From: Porphyra umbilicalis
Lineage: Eukaryota > Rhodophyta > Bangiophyceae > Bangiales > Bangiaceae
Assembly: GCA_002049455.2 (NCBI GenBank)
Contig: KV918872.1
Span: 124,001 to 188,000 of the forward strand
Direction: 5' to 3'
DNA length: 64,000 bases
Shown piece after piece: positions 29,202 through 40,024 of the stretch. Each line of letters begins with the position of its first letter. The stretch's first letter is position 1. The position numbers were made by a program, and so were the translations under genes. The notes beneath the pieces were generated by a model. It saw nothing but the letters and a program-made list of their open reading frames with translations. It ran no database searches and was not told the DNA's origin.

Positions 29202-31995
29202 CAGTGGTTGGTGAGGAAAACTTCTTGGAAGATATATTCGCACACGATACACGTATCCATCCGGGATATGGGCTGAGGCTGGAAGCTCGAACGTACTCAA
29301 CTCGGAGGAAAAAGAGTAGAGCCGTCCTTATCGGAGCCCTTGTGCCAGAAAAGAGAGTACTCAGACTGGACTTGGGAGACTTCGCTTTATCCGGTAAGAA
29401 CATTGGTGAGAAAGATAGCGGCTGTGGCGCCTGGAGATTCATATGCAGGCGTGTGATCGATTCGTCAAACAAGCCACATGTCCCGCTCGTGCTGGCACAG
29501 TTAGTGCAGTCTCCCGAACTGTAGCCGATCCCCAAGAGAAGAACTGTGCTGAACAGATATACAACAGCCATCCATTGGGCGGGATACGAGCTCTCGGCAA
29601 AGGCCCCAGACTCATGCACGCACATGTTCTTATCTTTGAATTCACCCAAACAGGGAGCAATGAAAGGACGAATACATGTTTTACAGCCGGCGAAACAATT
29701 CAAAAGTAACAATGAGCTTTTTGTCGATAGCCAACAACATTGGTCCGAGAAGGGCATCTGGACGGTTTAGCAATACTTCTCCACCACATCCTTCTACTGA
29801 TCGTATGCCGAGCTTCTATGCGTGAGGCTAATCTTTTCTGCGCGTACCAAGCTCCAGGACAGCAACGCCCATTCGAATCTGCGTCCACCGCTACGTTTGT
29901 GCACGCGATACTGGCATAAACCGTAGGCTTTCGAACATGATGCTGTCGTCGATAAGGAATTCTCTGTGTACCATCATCGTCAAAGTGACAGGCTTCGTCA
30001 CCTCTTGTCTAACATGGAGCTTCGGTGATCGACTCCGCTCTTATCCCTTGCTGTCAGTCGTGTCAGCGTTTCAGTGTGTTTCTTTTATGCGGCTACGCCA
30101 AGCGCTGACATGGGTGGCTATGAACAATCGCAAAAGCATTTAAATAGATATACCCGGAGTTTGCTTCGCAGGAATCGTATCATCGCTGCCCCCAACCGAG
30201 CGCGTCACCAACCTGTGGGGGCCACGGCCGCCGCGGCGCGGGCGCTCCGCCGACAACAACGACACGGCCGTCGCCACGCGCCACGCTGCGTCACTCTCCG
30301 AGCGGCAGCTGCGGCCGGCCAAGTCGGGGGCTTTGAGCGCGTCGGCCGCGTCGCGGTGGCGGCAGCGGAGGGCGGCGGTGCTGCGACGGAAGCGCAGCGG
30401 GCGCTGCCAAGACGTGCAGCCGCCGCTTGTGCCGTCGGCCGACGCGCAACTGCCAGAGCCGCCTGGTCCGTTGCCTTCGCACCGATCCCCACCTCCTGGC
30501 GGGGGGGCGCCCCCCGCTGCCACCTCCGCGGCCGTCGCGGGGTGCCTCGAACCCCCGGCGTCATCCAACCGGCCTTCAGTGCCCGCCGCGGTAGTGGTGC
30601 TTCGCTTCGGCGGTAGCGGAGGCGGCGCTGACCGTGGCCGCTTCAACGGGCGGCCGTCGGCAGCCGAAAAGGCAGGCGCGCCGGTCGTCCACAGCGTCGG
30701 CGCCACGGCCGGCGTGGAAGGGGGGGCGTCAGGCACGCCAAAAGTCCGGTCGACGGCCGTTCTCTGCGTTTGGCGAGGTTCCGAGGACAAAGGACCCAGA
30801 ATTTACCAGAGCCAACGACGAGGAAAGAAGGGTGTCGGCGTGCAAAAAAAAATTGCGACCTTGCTCTGTGAAGAAGAAATATTGGCTTTCGGTAGGGAGC
30901 ACTTTCTGTTGCTGGTGCTGTCTCTAAGCGACAACACACAGTGCGTACTCATACAAAGAATGCAGAAACATATGAGGCACGGGGAACTTAGGGAAAGAGC
31001 TGGTAGAGGGGTATGAGCTGCGGCTAAAGGGTGCGTGTGAGTGGCGGTTTCAGAAGACAGTCGTGACGTCGCGATTGTCATCATCGCGGGGCAGGAGATA
31101 CCAAATGGTTGGTTAAGGACTTGAGGAAGGTCGCGGCGGGGGGGAGGTGGGTCGACGTTGAGGTCTTTGCTCAGCATTCTTCAGACTAGGCGGACTCCGC
31201 AATCGAGAAGGCAAGAAACAGGGATGACCCATTCAAAAAGAATGGAAATGAATTGAAAAAGAGTCGGCACCAGCTATTTTGGGTAGCAGACGGGGGGGAC
31301 AACTGGATGCGAACTCATGACAATATGAAAAGAGATGTGTCACTTTCAAGCCCAACATGTGATGGATATTGAGTGGCTCATGACGCTTGCCCATGGGACG
31401 TGCATATCCTTTCGTTATCTCGGATGGCTGAGAGGTGTTCTCAGAAGCAACGACGGCCTGTCTTTAATTCTCGCAGAGATAACGACACGCTGAGAATCGC
31501 TCTCACATCCGGCAATATGTGTGTGCATGGTCTTCGGGCCTCGGCAAGTCAGCAGTTGTGTGGACTGTCGGCTGCTCTTGCTACCATGGTCCAGAATTGA
31601 TAAGATTGCGGTACGTATCTCGACTGCTGGTGCGACGCTGTGAAATGGGGCCAGCGAGAACTCGTTCTGCCGCCAGTTCACGTGTTTCTGACAGTCCTGT
31701 CGAGTGCACCAGATGGCGACAGAACCCGGGCAGTCGTCTCTCCGGCCGATCTTTCTTTGTTCGTCATGCCGCTTGCGATGCCAGCAGAGTTGCGATCTCA
31801 TCGAATGTCATAATCGGATTTTATCCTGCATCGTTGCAATTGCTCAATCCAATATGACTCGTGATCTCCTCCAGAAATTCTCATGTGTTCCGTAACTGAG
31901 TTTTCGCTATTGTCATGAGCCCGGTATGCAATCAGTATGTAGTTTCATGGATTGTATCGGAGTACTGACGAGGTCTCAGATTCCACCAATCCCTG
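29202..31995. mobile_element. 2.8-kb hAT-like element inside G3
   Basis: Perfect 8-bp duplications GTCGGCAT at 29194-29201 and 31996-32003 fit nTnnnnAn. Termini are CAGTGGTTGGTGAGG and CAGGGATTGGTGGAA (10 of the first 12 bases identical). Removing it fuses G3 Pol in frame (LPDAD to AALHDRIRRML). The interior is AT-richer at both ends with a GC-rich core (30185-30780). ORFs inside show no hAT catalytic or BED signature, so it is non-autonomous or very decayed. Confidence 0.88.
30185..30780. repeat. GC-rich core of the 2.8-kb hAT-like element
   Basis: A block of CGG/GCC-rich DNA with open frames on both strands, bounded sharply by AT-richer arms. The same arms-and-core design is seen in the hAT-like element at 17074-19170. 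Confidence 0.6.
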
Positions 31996-32640
31996 GTCGG
32001 CATCCGGTAGGTCCACGTCCTCCACTTGAGGAGGGGCCGTGGGTGGCGCTGCGCCCGGCAGGGCACACCCTTTCGACGGGTCCCGGGATCGCGCCGGGGT
32101 ATCATGCCCCCTGTCAGTCGGCGTAGCCGCACCGGGTGTTTGCCCCTTCGTAAGGTCGCACCGGGTACCTGACACTGCCCCCACCACGCCCTCTGCGTAC
32201 ACGGCCGCCGTGAAAGCTGGGGCGGGCGTCTTTCCGTGGGGTCCCCCTTAGGGCATCTGCACGACCCCCGTCGTGAGCAGTTCGACGAAGCCGAAGTTGG
32301 CCCTTTGCCGAAGGACGACCTCGCGCGCAACTGACGGCGAGACTTTGCCACACGGCGTTGCTCCACGTGGGAATCGACCTTGCGCAGGGCCGCAACGTCG
32401 CCAACGAACTTGTCACTGGCGCGCGCCAGAGACTAGATAGTCGGTTTTTTGACCATCAGGCGTCTTTGAAGTGCTTCAGCGGCCGCCCTCATGTTCTCCA
32501 CCACCTGCAACTGCCCGGCGGCGGCTTGATATGCAAGAATGGGAGGGGTAGGAGCACCGTCCGTTGGGGCTTCGCCAGCAGCAGAGGTGGAGTATACCCC
32601 GCCCGGAGTCCGTCAGCCAGCTGGCAGCTTGCCGTCTCTG
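31996..32640 (-). pseudogene. G3 region upstream of RT
   Basis: Continues the G3 frame beyond the hAT insertion: APPQVEDVDLPDAD, a Pro/Thr-rich stretch, VAREVVLRQRANFGFVELLT with a stop after VVQMP, and in a shifted frame a helical region AAAGQLQVVENMRAAAEALQ and SDKFVGDVAALRKVDSHVEQ. The helical part has heptad-like spacing and could be a coiled coil of a Gag-type protein. Two stops and one frameshift are visible. Confidence 0.6.
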
Positions 32641-33398
32641 ACGCGCCGATTGCCGCCGGTTCCACCAGTACACAAACTGGGACCATGACAAACGTTTCCG
32701 ACCTGGAAAACGAACTGAATGCCCCAGACGAAGATCACAACCGTGATGCTCCCGGCACCAAGCCCATAAGTCTATAGCAAGCGCCCCGCGCGCTCACAGC
32801 CCGTATCGACACTGTCACAATGCCACGAATCAGCAAAGTTGCTCTCAGGATCACCGCGCCGCGAGGCACGATGAAGGCAAGGGTATTCCAGCTGCTTCGC
32901 CAAAGAAGGTATCAACAGTGTCGGATCGAATACCTGTGTACTGAGACCAAATTTAGCCGAGGAATAAAGCGGGTTCTATTGCCGTCGAAGCGAGAAATAA
33001 ATACCTTTGGTTCAAGGGCATCCGATGGGGAGCCGGGTTGTTCCCACGACGGCGACTCCGGACCCATGGTGATTCAATATGAACGAAGTCATTGGTCGAT
33101 CGACCGTCCGATAACAAGCGATCGTAATAAGTGCCGGCAGGCAGATAGGACTGGCAAGCAAACGAACAATAAAAAATGAACAATGCGGAAGTAGCCTTCA
33201 AGCAGCATGCCATAGGCCAATTCGCCCAGGATGTGGATTGTGGCCAGTCAAGGGGGCTGCCGGTGACATTTTTCATAAGCGGCCGAAAATATGATGCACC
33301 ATCCTCCCTTTTCGCGGCGCACAAGGAGTCCCTGGTGCTTTTCACCATTCTCATCCCGCGCGCCACTGGCAGAGGTCGTCTGATCCACTGCTCTGAGA
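32641..33398. other. No gene recognised
   Basis: Mixed-composition DNA between G3 and the Harbinger transposase pseudogene. A plus-strand frame ends at 32777 with an acidic tail (SDLENELNAPDEDHNRD), but nothing identifies it. One terminus of the Harbinger element probably lies here; I could not find its inverted repeat. Confidence 0.5.
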
Positions 33399-34908
33399 AT
33401 GGACGTCGAGGAGGAGAGGGTCCCGGCAACCGACGCCCTGCTGGCCAGGGACGACGGCGCGGAAGTTGCTGCTGTGGTGCACGCTCGCGTAATTGTGCTC
33501 ATGGCGGTGCGCCGACGCCCTGGCGCCAAGCGCATCGCACGACGATTGTTCCATCGTGGTTTCACAACGGGGCGCCCGGGCAGCAAGCGCCACGACTGTG
33601 CGGTTGGTGTGGACGCCATTCCGCGAAACCACTTCACTTCTGACGGGCTGCATCTTATCTCCAAGTTCCCATACTTTTCGACGCGGCTCTGTGTCAACCA
33701 CGTCGTCTTTCGGCGTATCAGTTTGCCTGTCCAGGGCGAGCCTTTCTTCAAACTACGCATTCAAGCTACGGGCAAGCTACCAGCGCATCCAGCTCAGAAT
33801 GTGGTCGCAGATTCAGTCGACCAAGCTTTTGACGGACCCCATAGTGGAGCGATAGGGACCGACCTCCCTGCGACCACCGAGCCAAGACGAGCGCCACACC
33901 ATAACACAGAGCGACAAGGAGCGCGGGATGCAGGCATTCATGGGCTCCCTCGACTGTTGCCTCTTTGAGTGGCTGCAGTGCCCGACAGGGTCGGCGGCGA
34001 CGAAGCACAGTCGGAAGGGCAAAAAGGACCTCGTCGTAGAAGCTGTGTAGGAAGAGTATTTGTCAGTAAGGCACCTGTTCTTAGGGGCCCACCGTAGTTA
34101 AATACATCCATGTCATGCAGCAGTCGGTGCTGACCTCGACGGCACTTCCGGCCTGTTCCCGCGGCGCGGCACGCCCTTTACAATCGATAGCCGCACGCGC
34201 ACGGTACTCTGCATCGTTGTCGAAGGGATTCACCTACGCTACGCGTTTCTGATGTATCGAGATTCCTAGCCGTCTTTCAAGGAGCAGAAGCTGTTCAACC
34301 GCTTCCAAGAGGCCATCTGGAAGGAAGTGGGGAGGCTGTTCGGCATGTTCATGAAGCACCATCATGTTGCGCTCCACCCTGGGCGTCATCGCTCGGTGTC
34401 GCAGCTTGTCACGATTTACAGGGACATTTGCGTTCTGCACTTCATGTGTGTGACGAGGCGCCGTAGCAAAGTTTTGAGTCACCGTCGACGTGCGGTGAGG
34501 GGTAATTATGAAACTCACTGTGGCGTAGGTGGTGATGCTGGCAGCGAGTCAGATGATGAGGAAGTAAAAAGAGGTGGGGCACCGACTGGCGGCTCTGCTG
34601 TCGCCGAAACATTTGCCCCTGGCGGTGGCATCGCCTGAGGCGTCGGCGGTGCAGTTGCTGCCCCATGGGCTGCAGCACTTGGAGATGGCGTCAGGGGCGT
34701 CGCTGCGGCAACAGACAACGCTGAAACTGTCGGCAACGCGCCCCCTTCTCCGAATCTTTTCGCCCACTCGCCAGGCGCCGGCATGGCTGCCGTTTGAGCT
34801 GTTCAGGCTGAGACCCAAGAAGTGCAGGAGAACGACCGCCAGCGAGCTAACCTGACTGCTGACATTTTTCGTGACCGAGGCGAACTACCTGCCCCGCAGA
34901 TTAGCTGA
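33399..34908 (+). pseudogene. PIF/Harbinger transposase (Plant_tran-like), decayed
   Basis: Starting MDVEEERVPATDALL, the plus strand passes through an N-terminal region with VFRRISLP and EPFFKLRIQATGK. It then has the catalytic segment MGSLDCCLFEWLQCPTGSAA (first Asp), KGKKDLVVEAV and VRHLFLGA, and later KEQKLFNRFQEAIWKEVGRL and VALHPGRHRSVSQLV. These match the nuclease of PF04827-type transposases (GS-D--H-EW-NCPT, then KPTVVLEAV-D-DLWIWH). The second Asp region is scrambled by frameshift. Stops include TGA near 34060, TAG near 34270 and TGA at 34636 and 34798. The likely C-terminus is NLTADIFRDRGELPAPQIS. Confidence 0.72.
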
Positions 34909-35984
34909 CGTGATGTTGGGCGGAGCAGAAAAGATACCAAGGTTTTTTTGGCTCGCTGAGTGGGAATTCCTGTTCCATCACACCTTTGTGGAGATGGAAG
35001 GAGGCCCACAGCGCCGGTAGCCCCGAGCGGCTTTCCAATGTGGCCGGCGGGAAATATCCCGAGCTTCCTCGCTCACGGTCGAGCCTGAGGGCCGCCCCCG
35101 CCAGCCCGCCAATCCGTCCACGTGGTGTAGACCCATGATGACCAAGGAACTCGCGGCTCCTGCGACGGCGGCCGAGAAGCGCCAGCAGTCGCTTTCCGAC
35201 GGCGGGTCGCCAACCCCGCCATCGACGCCGCCACCGGCGCTGACCCACCGCCTCAAGCGAGGCCACTCTGCACGCAATCGTCGCCGTCAGCACGGGCCGA
35301 CGACAATTTTCATGTCGGCGGTGGCGGCGCGGGGCGCGTGCAAGTTTTTCGCGTTAGTGGCAGGCAGCAGCAGTGGTCCGGCCGCCACCGCCGCCACCGC
35401 CGGCGCAGCTGCCTTCCTCGCGGCCGCCTCTGCCGCCGCTACCACCGCCGCCGGCCGCTGTCGCCGCTGCCGCCGCAGCTGCGGCCGTCGCCGCCACTGT
35501 CGCCGCTCATGGCGCCTCCAAGCCCGATTCACATCTCTCTCTGTGCGTGGGCCGGGTCTGGGCTTGCGTCGCGCGCACGTGCGGCGGCTAGAAGTAAGGC
35601 GGCAGCTGCGATGCGGCGGCGACCGGGTGGAAGTCACGGTGGCGTCAGGCAGTGGCAGCGGGAATACGCCGCCGCTGCCGCCGCCGCTGCCGCCGCCGCC
35701 GCGGCCGACTCCCTCGCCGCCGTTCGAGCTGCCGCATTCGAAGCTGCCGGTGCAGCCGCCATCCAAGCTGCTGCCACCGCCTTCGTCGCTGATTGGGCTG
35801 TTGAGCGCCATCGACGCCGCCAACTGCGCTTGAGCGGCATCGAGGCAGGCGGCGAAAGCATGTGCGGCAGCTGCTGGGTAGTCAGAGGCAGCTCCGCGGC
35901 AATGCCTGGGGGGGACGTCACGGAGGTTGCAGGCGGCGGCAGCGGGCCAGCCGCCGCCGCAGCCCCCGCCGCCTCCGCAACCAT

Positions 35985-36023
<39 letters not shown>

Positions 36024-36184
36024 AGCTGTCACAGCCGCCGGTGGACCTGCATCACTACTTGTCAAGCCACGGCGCGGGGCCCCGTTCCAGTCACGAGGGG
36101 TTCAGCCGATTCGGGAAATCGGTCGGTCGAGATCTGCTACAGACCCCGACGAACGTCAAACCCGTTGAGGGAAAATGAGCCCAA
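34909..36184. repeat. GC-rich block with (CCG)n microsatellite, no gene recognised
   Basis: From about 35.15 to 36.06 kb the DNA is Ala/Pro/Arg-coding low complexity in all frames, with an uninterrupted (CCG)n tract at about 35986-36022. Between 36060 and 36184 it returns to mixed composition,with a short hairpin CCGATT...AATCGG. I see no conserved domain on either strand. Confidence 0.55.
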
Positions 36185-36942
36185 GTTCCGCATATTTCGA
36201 GTCGTTCCGGTGGCGATCCACTTGTGATCACCCCGTGGCTCACTCACCAAAACCGCGATCTCGAGACCTCCCTCGCATTCGTATGTCCCCGAGCGGGCCC
36301 CCAGTTAAGGGCCTACTTTTGTGTAAACCCGACTTGGACTATTGAACAACATTACACCGCGCCCCTATTCCCGAGGCGTCGCGAGGGTGTCACGTAGCAC
36401 CCTTCCCCTGCCTTCACTCAAGGTGGTATTCGAAGCTTCGGTTTTCCTCCGCTGAAGCTGGCTCCATGGGCCCTAAGGGGAGGTTTTGCCAAGGGTTTTT
36501 CGGGGGTGTCTGAGGGTATGTTTCGGAGGGTCTGAGGGGAACGGACGGGGACCGAGGGCGAGGCGTAAGTGTTGTCTCTCGGTCTTTGACGCGGGCGAGT
36601 TAGCTTCCGGTCTCCCAATTCGTGTTTGTCGCTGGGGACGTCTTCTTCCTGTCGACGCTGTGCGTGTGTGATTTTCAAGGTTTCGTTTCGGGGCTGGTAT
36701 TCACCGGCAGGACTACCCGGCGACAAGGTCTGGGTCGCTTTTTCCCCAACTGTGTGGGGTGGGCTGTGCGTGTTGTCACATTTGGTGGTGCAGCATGGGA
36801 GGACGGCGACTCAACTTTCCCCGGGGTGGTCGCGGTGCGCTAACCCGCCTTGAAGGGAACCCAGTTGATCCTTCTCTCCTACGTGCCTAGCGCTGAGGGT
36901 GGCGCCCCACAACACCAATTTTTGCTGAGTCAGGCCGGGTAG
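36185..36942 (+). repeat. G2 5' LTR and leader
   Basis: Homologous to 20570-21300 (G1, minus): CACTTGTGATCACC, TTTTGTGTAAACCCGACTT, GAGGGTGTCACGTAGCA, and GTATTCGAAGCTTCGG. Gag begins at 36943 with MADGRRNGD and frameshifts within ~12 codons. Confidence 0.75.
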
Positions 36943-37061
36943 ATGGCCGATGGAAGAAGGAATGGGGACCTCTCCTGGTGTCGAAGTACCTGGTGTCGGG
37001 GGGGATGGGTCTTCCCCCCCGGAGGCGGATCGTCGGTGGATGAACGCCACACAAGTGCCGG

Positions 37062-37459
37062 TGCTGAGGCAGCCCTCCAACACCGCGTAGGTGAATCGGA
37101 GTTACCGCGGACTGCCTGGCTCATGCCAGGACTACTTATGGGGTCATCGGATTGATTGGCTGAGCCATTGACATGAATCGCTGTACGTGTGTGATGTAAG
37201 TAGTTGTTTTTTCATGTCGAGGGCAGCTCACTTGAGAGCTGAGCTCGGAAAAATTCTCGTGAGCTCCTCTAGGGGCGTCTCGACTCGTGTGGTGGTGAGA
37301 GCGTGTACCCTCCAAGGGACGGAGCACTTCACTGGCGGGGGGTGCGCCGGGAGGACGTGGCGAGAGAGGCTCACGGAGGGATTAAGAGCCTGCTGGCGTC
37401 GCGCCTCAGACCGCTCTCTTGTAAAGCAACGCATCCACCCAATTACCGCTCAGTCCACA
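37062..37459 (+). repeat. C4 5' LTR
   Basis: 398 bp, pairs with 42457-42855. The two LTRs differ at about 20-30 positions plus small indels by eye, so the insertion is not recent. Confidence 0.93.
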
Positions 37460-37474
37460 GGTTATGGGCTCTGC
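37460..37474 (+). promoter_or_regulatory. C4 primer-binding site
   Basis: GGTTATGGGCTCTGC immediately after the 5' LTR. Its GGTTATGGGC core is the same as in C1, complementary to the initiator tRNA-Met anticodon arm, although C4 belongs to another copia family. Confidence 0.72.
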
Positions 37475-37616
37475 TGTCGCTGGTGGTATCCGTCGTCATC
37501 CCTGCGGTCGCTGGCGAGACGACGTTGCTGTGGTCACGATGTGTTCCGGCGTCAGGCGGGCGTGTGCTGCTTTCTTCGTCGTTAGTGCGGCGCTGTGCAG
37601 CGCCGAGGTCGTCAAC

Positions 37617-38909
37617 ATGGCAGACCACGGCCGCTATGGCCGCCCCCAGTTCGCGCAGCTGGACGACAAAAACAAGGTGTGGGCAGATTACCAGCGTGCG
37701 CAGCTCAAGAAGGAGAAGCTCTGGGCGGCCGTCGTGACGGACCGACCGGCATCTTCGTCCGACGACAAAAATTCCGAACCGGTGGTCGACGTGTGGGGCG
37801 GCATGAACAAGGCGGCGCTGACGACCATCCAGAGTTCGGTCAAGCCCGTGCATCTCGACACGTTCACGTCAGTGGACACGGACAAAGAGGGGTGGGAGGC
37901 GCTCAAGGTCATGTTCGAGGCGCGAGACAACCCGCACCTGCTGCAGCTCATGGGAAAGCTGGGCAGCCTGAAGAAAGGCGGCGACGAGAACATCATCATA
38001 TTTGCTTCGCGCGCCAGGAGGTTCTGGGACGAGCTCGCCATGATCGGCAACCCCGTGGACGACGACATGCTTGCGCTGCGTGTCCTGGCAGGCCTCCCGG
38101 CAGACTATGGGATGCTCAGGACGGTGTTGGCGAACAAGAACACTAAGCTTGTCATGTCGGACGTGACGGCTAAGCTGCTTCAAGTCGAGCAGCGGAGCTT
38201 TTCTGTCGGCACTTCCAAGCCTTCTGGCAGTGTTACGTCACAATCCTTTGCGGCAGCGGCGCTTAAGAGGCCGTTTGACAAGAAGTCGGTCGCGTGCTTC
38301 CACTGCAACAAGAAGGCACACGTGCAGCGCGACTGCCACAAGAAGAAGGCGGCCGAGGCAAAGCGCAAGGGCACGCCCGGCGAGAGTGGTCGTGAAGGCT
38401 CCCACGGCGGCCGGCCGTACGCGGGTGGCGCTCTGGCCTACACTGCTTCTACTTGCAATACCGGGAGCAGCAAGGCTTGCGGGAGCTCCTTGTGTTCATC
38501 AACTTGGGTGCTTGACCCTGGCGAAACCAAGCACATGGCCGCTTGGAGAAAGGGCTTCACCGTCCGGACGGCGCGATGCGCGGCCGAGGTCACCTCGGCC
38601 AACGGCGAGATGGTGTCCATTGAGGGGCACGGCCACGTCTCCATGGACGTTGACAAAGGAAATACCAAGACGCGAATGGTGCTCGAGGAGGCCATGCTCG
38701 TTTCGAGCCTTCGAAGCAACCTGCTGTCGGCTCGAGCGGTCGACCGCAATCGAGGTGCGGTGGTGTTCGCCAACAACGCCTGTCACATCCTCAGCGACGG
38801 GGATGCTGTTCGCTTGAGCGAGGTGCTCGACAAGACTTCGGTGGTCGGCAAGATGAACGACCTGGAACAGTATGAGATCAATGTGACGCCGGTCCAGGCG
38901 TCGGCTTAA
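37617..38909 (+). pseudogene. C4 Gag and protease
   Basis: I place the start at MADHGRYGRPQFAQL (37617); the frame is open from 37464, but that includes the primer-binding region. Gag shows KEGWEALKVMFEARDNPHLL and DMLALRVLAGLPADYGMLRT. The CCHC knuckle is CFHCNKKAHVQRDC. The protease region reads WVLDPGETKHMAA, where DPG replaces the usual DSG, which probably inactivates it. The frame closes after NVTPVQASA; a GAG-pre-integrase remnant LWHRHFNHVGWENLK follows and ends in TGA. Confidence 0.9.
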
Positions 38910-38929
38910 GCGGCATCCGCGCGCATAGC

Positions 38930-39874
38930 TGGAAAGGCGGAGCTGTGGCACCGTCATTTCAACCACGTGGGGTGGGAGAACCTCAAGTGAAATGGTCGAC
39001 GGCATGTCATCGTTAGTGGCAAAAGCCAAGCGCATCGTTGGCACGGTTTGTGTGCCGTGCGTGGACGGCAAGATGGTTCAGTGGCCGAGCCCTCGCTCGT
39101 CGACAGCGACAACCAAGAGCGACCTGGTGCACACCGACAATAGTGGCCCACTCAATGTGGCATTGGGTGGTTCCATATACTTTAAGACGGCGCCGGGCGA
39201 CTCCACGGGCTTCGTCACGGCTACGCCTATCAAGACAAAAGCGATGGCCCCGGACGTGCTCAAGTCGTGTATCAAGCAGCTTGAGACACTGACGGGGACC
39301 AAGGTCAAGCACGTCTGTCATGATGGTGCCAAGGAGTGTCACCAAGGACCTGAAGGCATGGTACGAGGACAAGGGCATCACGTCCGAGACGACGGCGACG
39401 TACAAGTCACAGCAGAACGGGAAAGCGGAGCGGGTGAACCGCACGCTGATGGAGCGCGTTCGTGCGGCTCTGATCGATGCCGGAGCAGAGGAAGAGCTGT
39501 GGGCTGCCCCTTCGGCCTCCTTCGTTCATTTTTTGAACCGGTCCCCCAAGGCGGGGCTGGATGGGACGCCGCTGGAGGCTCCAACGGGTCAACGCCCCGA
39601 CGATGCGGGATTCTGCGTTTGGGGGATTCGGGCGTGCGCGCTTAAATCCAAGAAGCAGGATCGCAAGCTGTATCCAAGGACCAGCGTCGGCCTCTTTGTC
39701 GGCTACACCGTCGGTGGCAAGGCCAAACGCATCCTGGAGGACGAGACAAACCAAGTCTTCGGGCGTCGAGGATTGCTGATGGAGGAGAACCCGGCTAAGG
39801 TCGAGACGTCGGCTCTCGGGCCAAGCGCTGGACGAAAACACCCCCGACGAATCTTCCACAAGCGACGAAGATGA
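38930..39874 (+). pseudogene. C4 integrase, frameshifted
   Basis: Zinc domain LWHRHFNHVGWENLK (then TGA near 38988) continues in another frame as VCVPCVDGKM, with the first catalytic Asp in DLVHTDNSGPL and a degenerate second motif VKHVCHDGAKE. A further frameshift near 39330 leads to SQQNGKAERVNRTLMERVR (catalytic Glu), VHFLNRSPKAGLDGTP and VGLFVGYTVGGKAKRI. The chain of frames is clear but cannot be translated as one protein. Confidence 0.88.
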
Positions 39875-40024
39875 CAGTCCTCTTTTTCTCGAAGAAGAAA
39901 GCGAAAAAGACGAGGATGACGGCGACGGTGACTCTACACCCTGGGTTGGTCAAGCACCTGCGGTCAGTGGCAGCGTCGCACAGGGCCTCATCGCTCAAAG
40001 CGAAAGCCAACTCCCAAGGTAGCA

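Larger units (their letters stand above)
25629..32640 (-). mobile_element. Ty3/gypsy element G3, a second family, with two nested DNA transposons
   Basis: Minus-strand order from 32640 down: an upstream Pol/Gag-linker region, RT, RNase H, integrase. Its proteins differ clearly from G1/G2, so it is another Ty3 family. A hAT-like element (29202-31995) and a Harbinger-like element (26230-26969) interrupt it; removing each restores continuity. No LTR, Gag zinc knuckle or protease was recognised at the upstream end. All segments have stops or frameshifts. Confidence 0.88.

Noticed and set aside
29202-30215. A shorter hAT ending at 30215 (TCACCAACCTG)
   Set aside because: Its flanks do not match GTCGGCAT, whereas the end at 31995 is followed by an exact copy.
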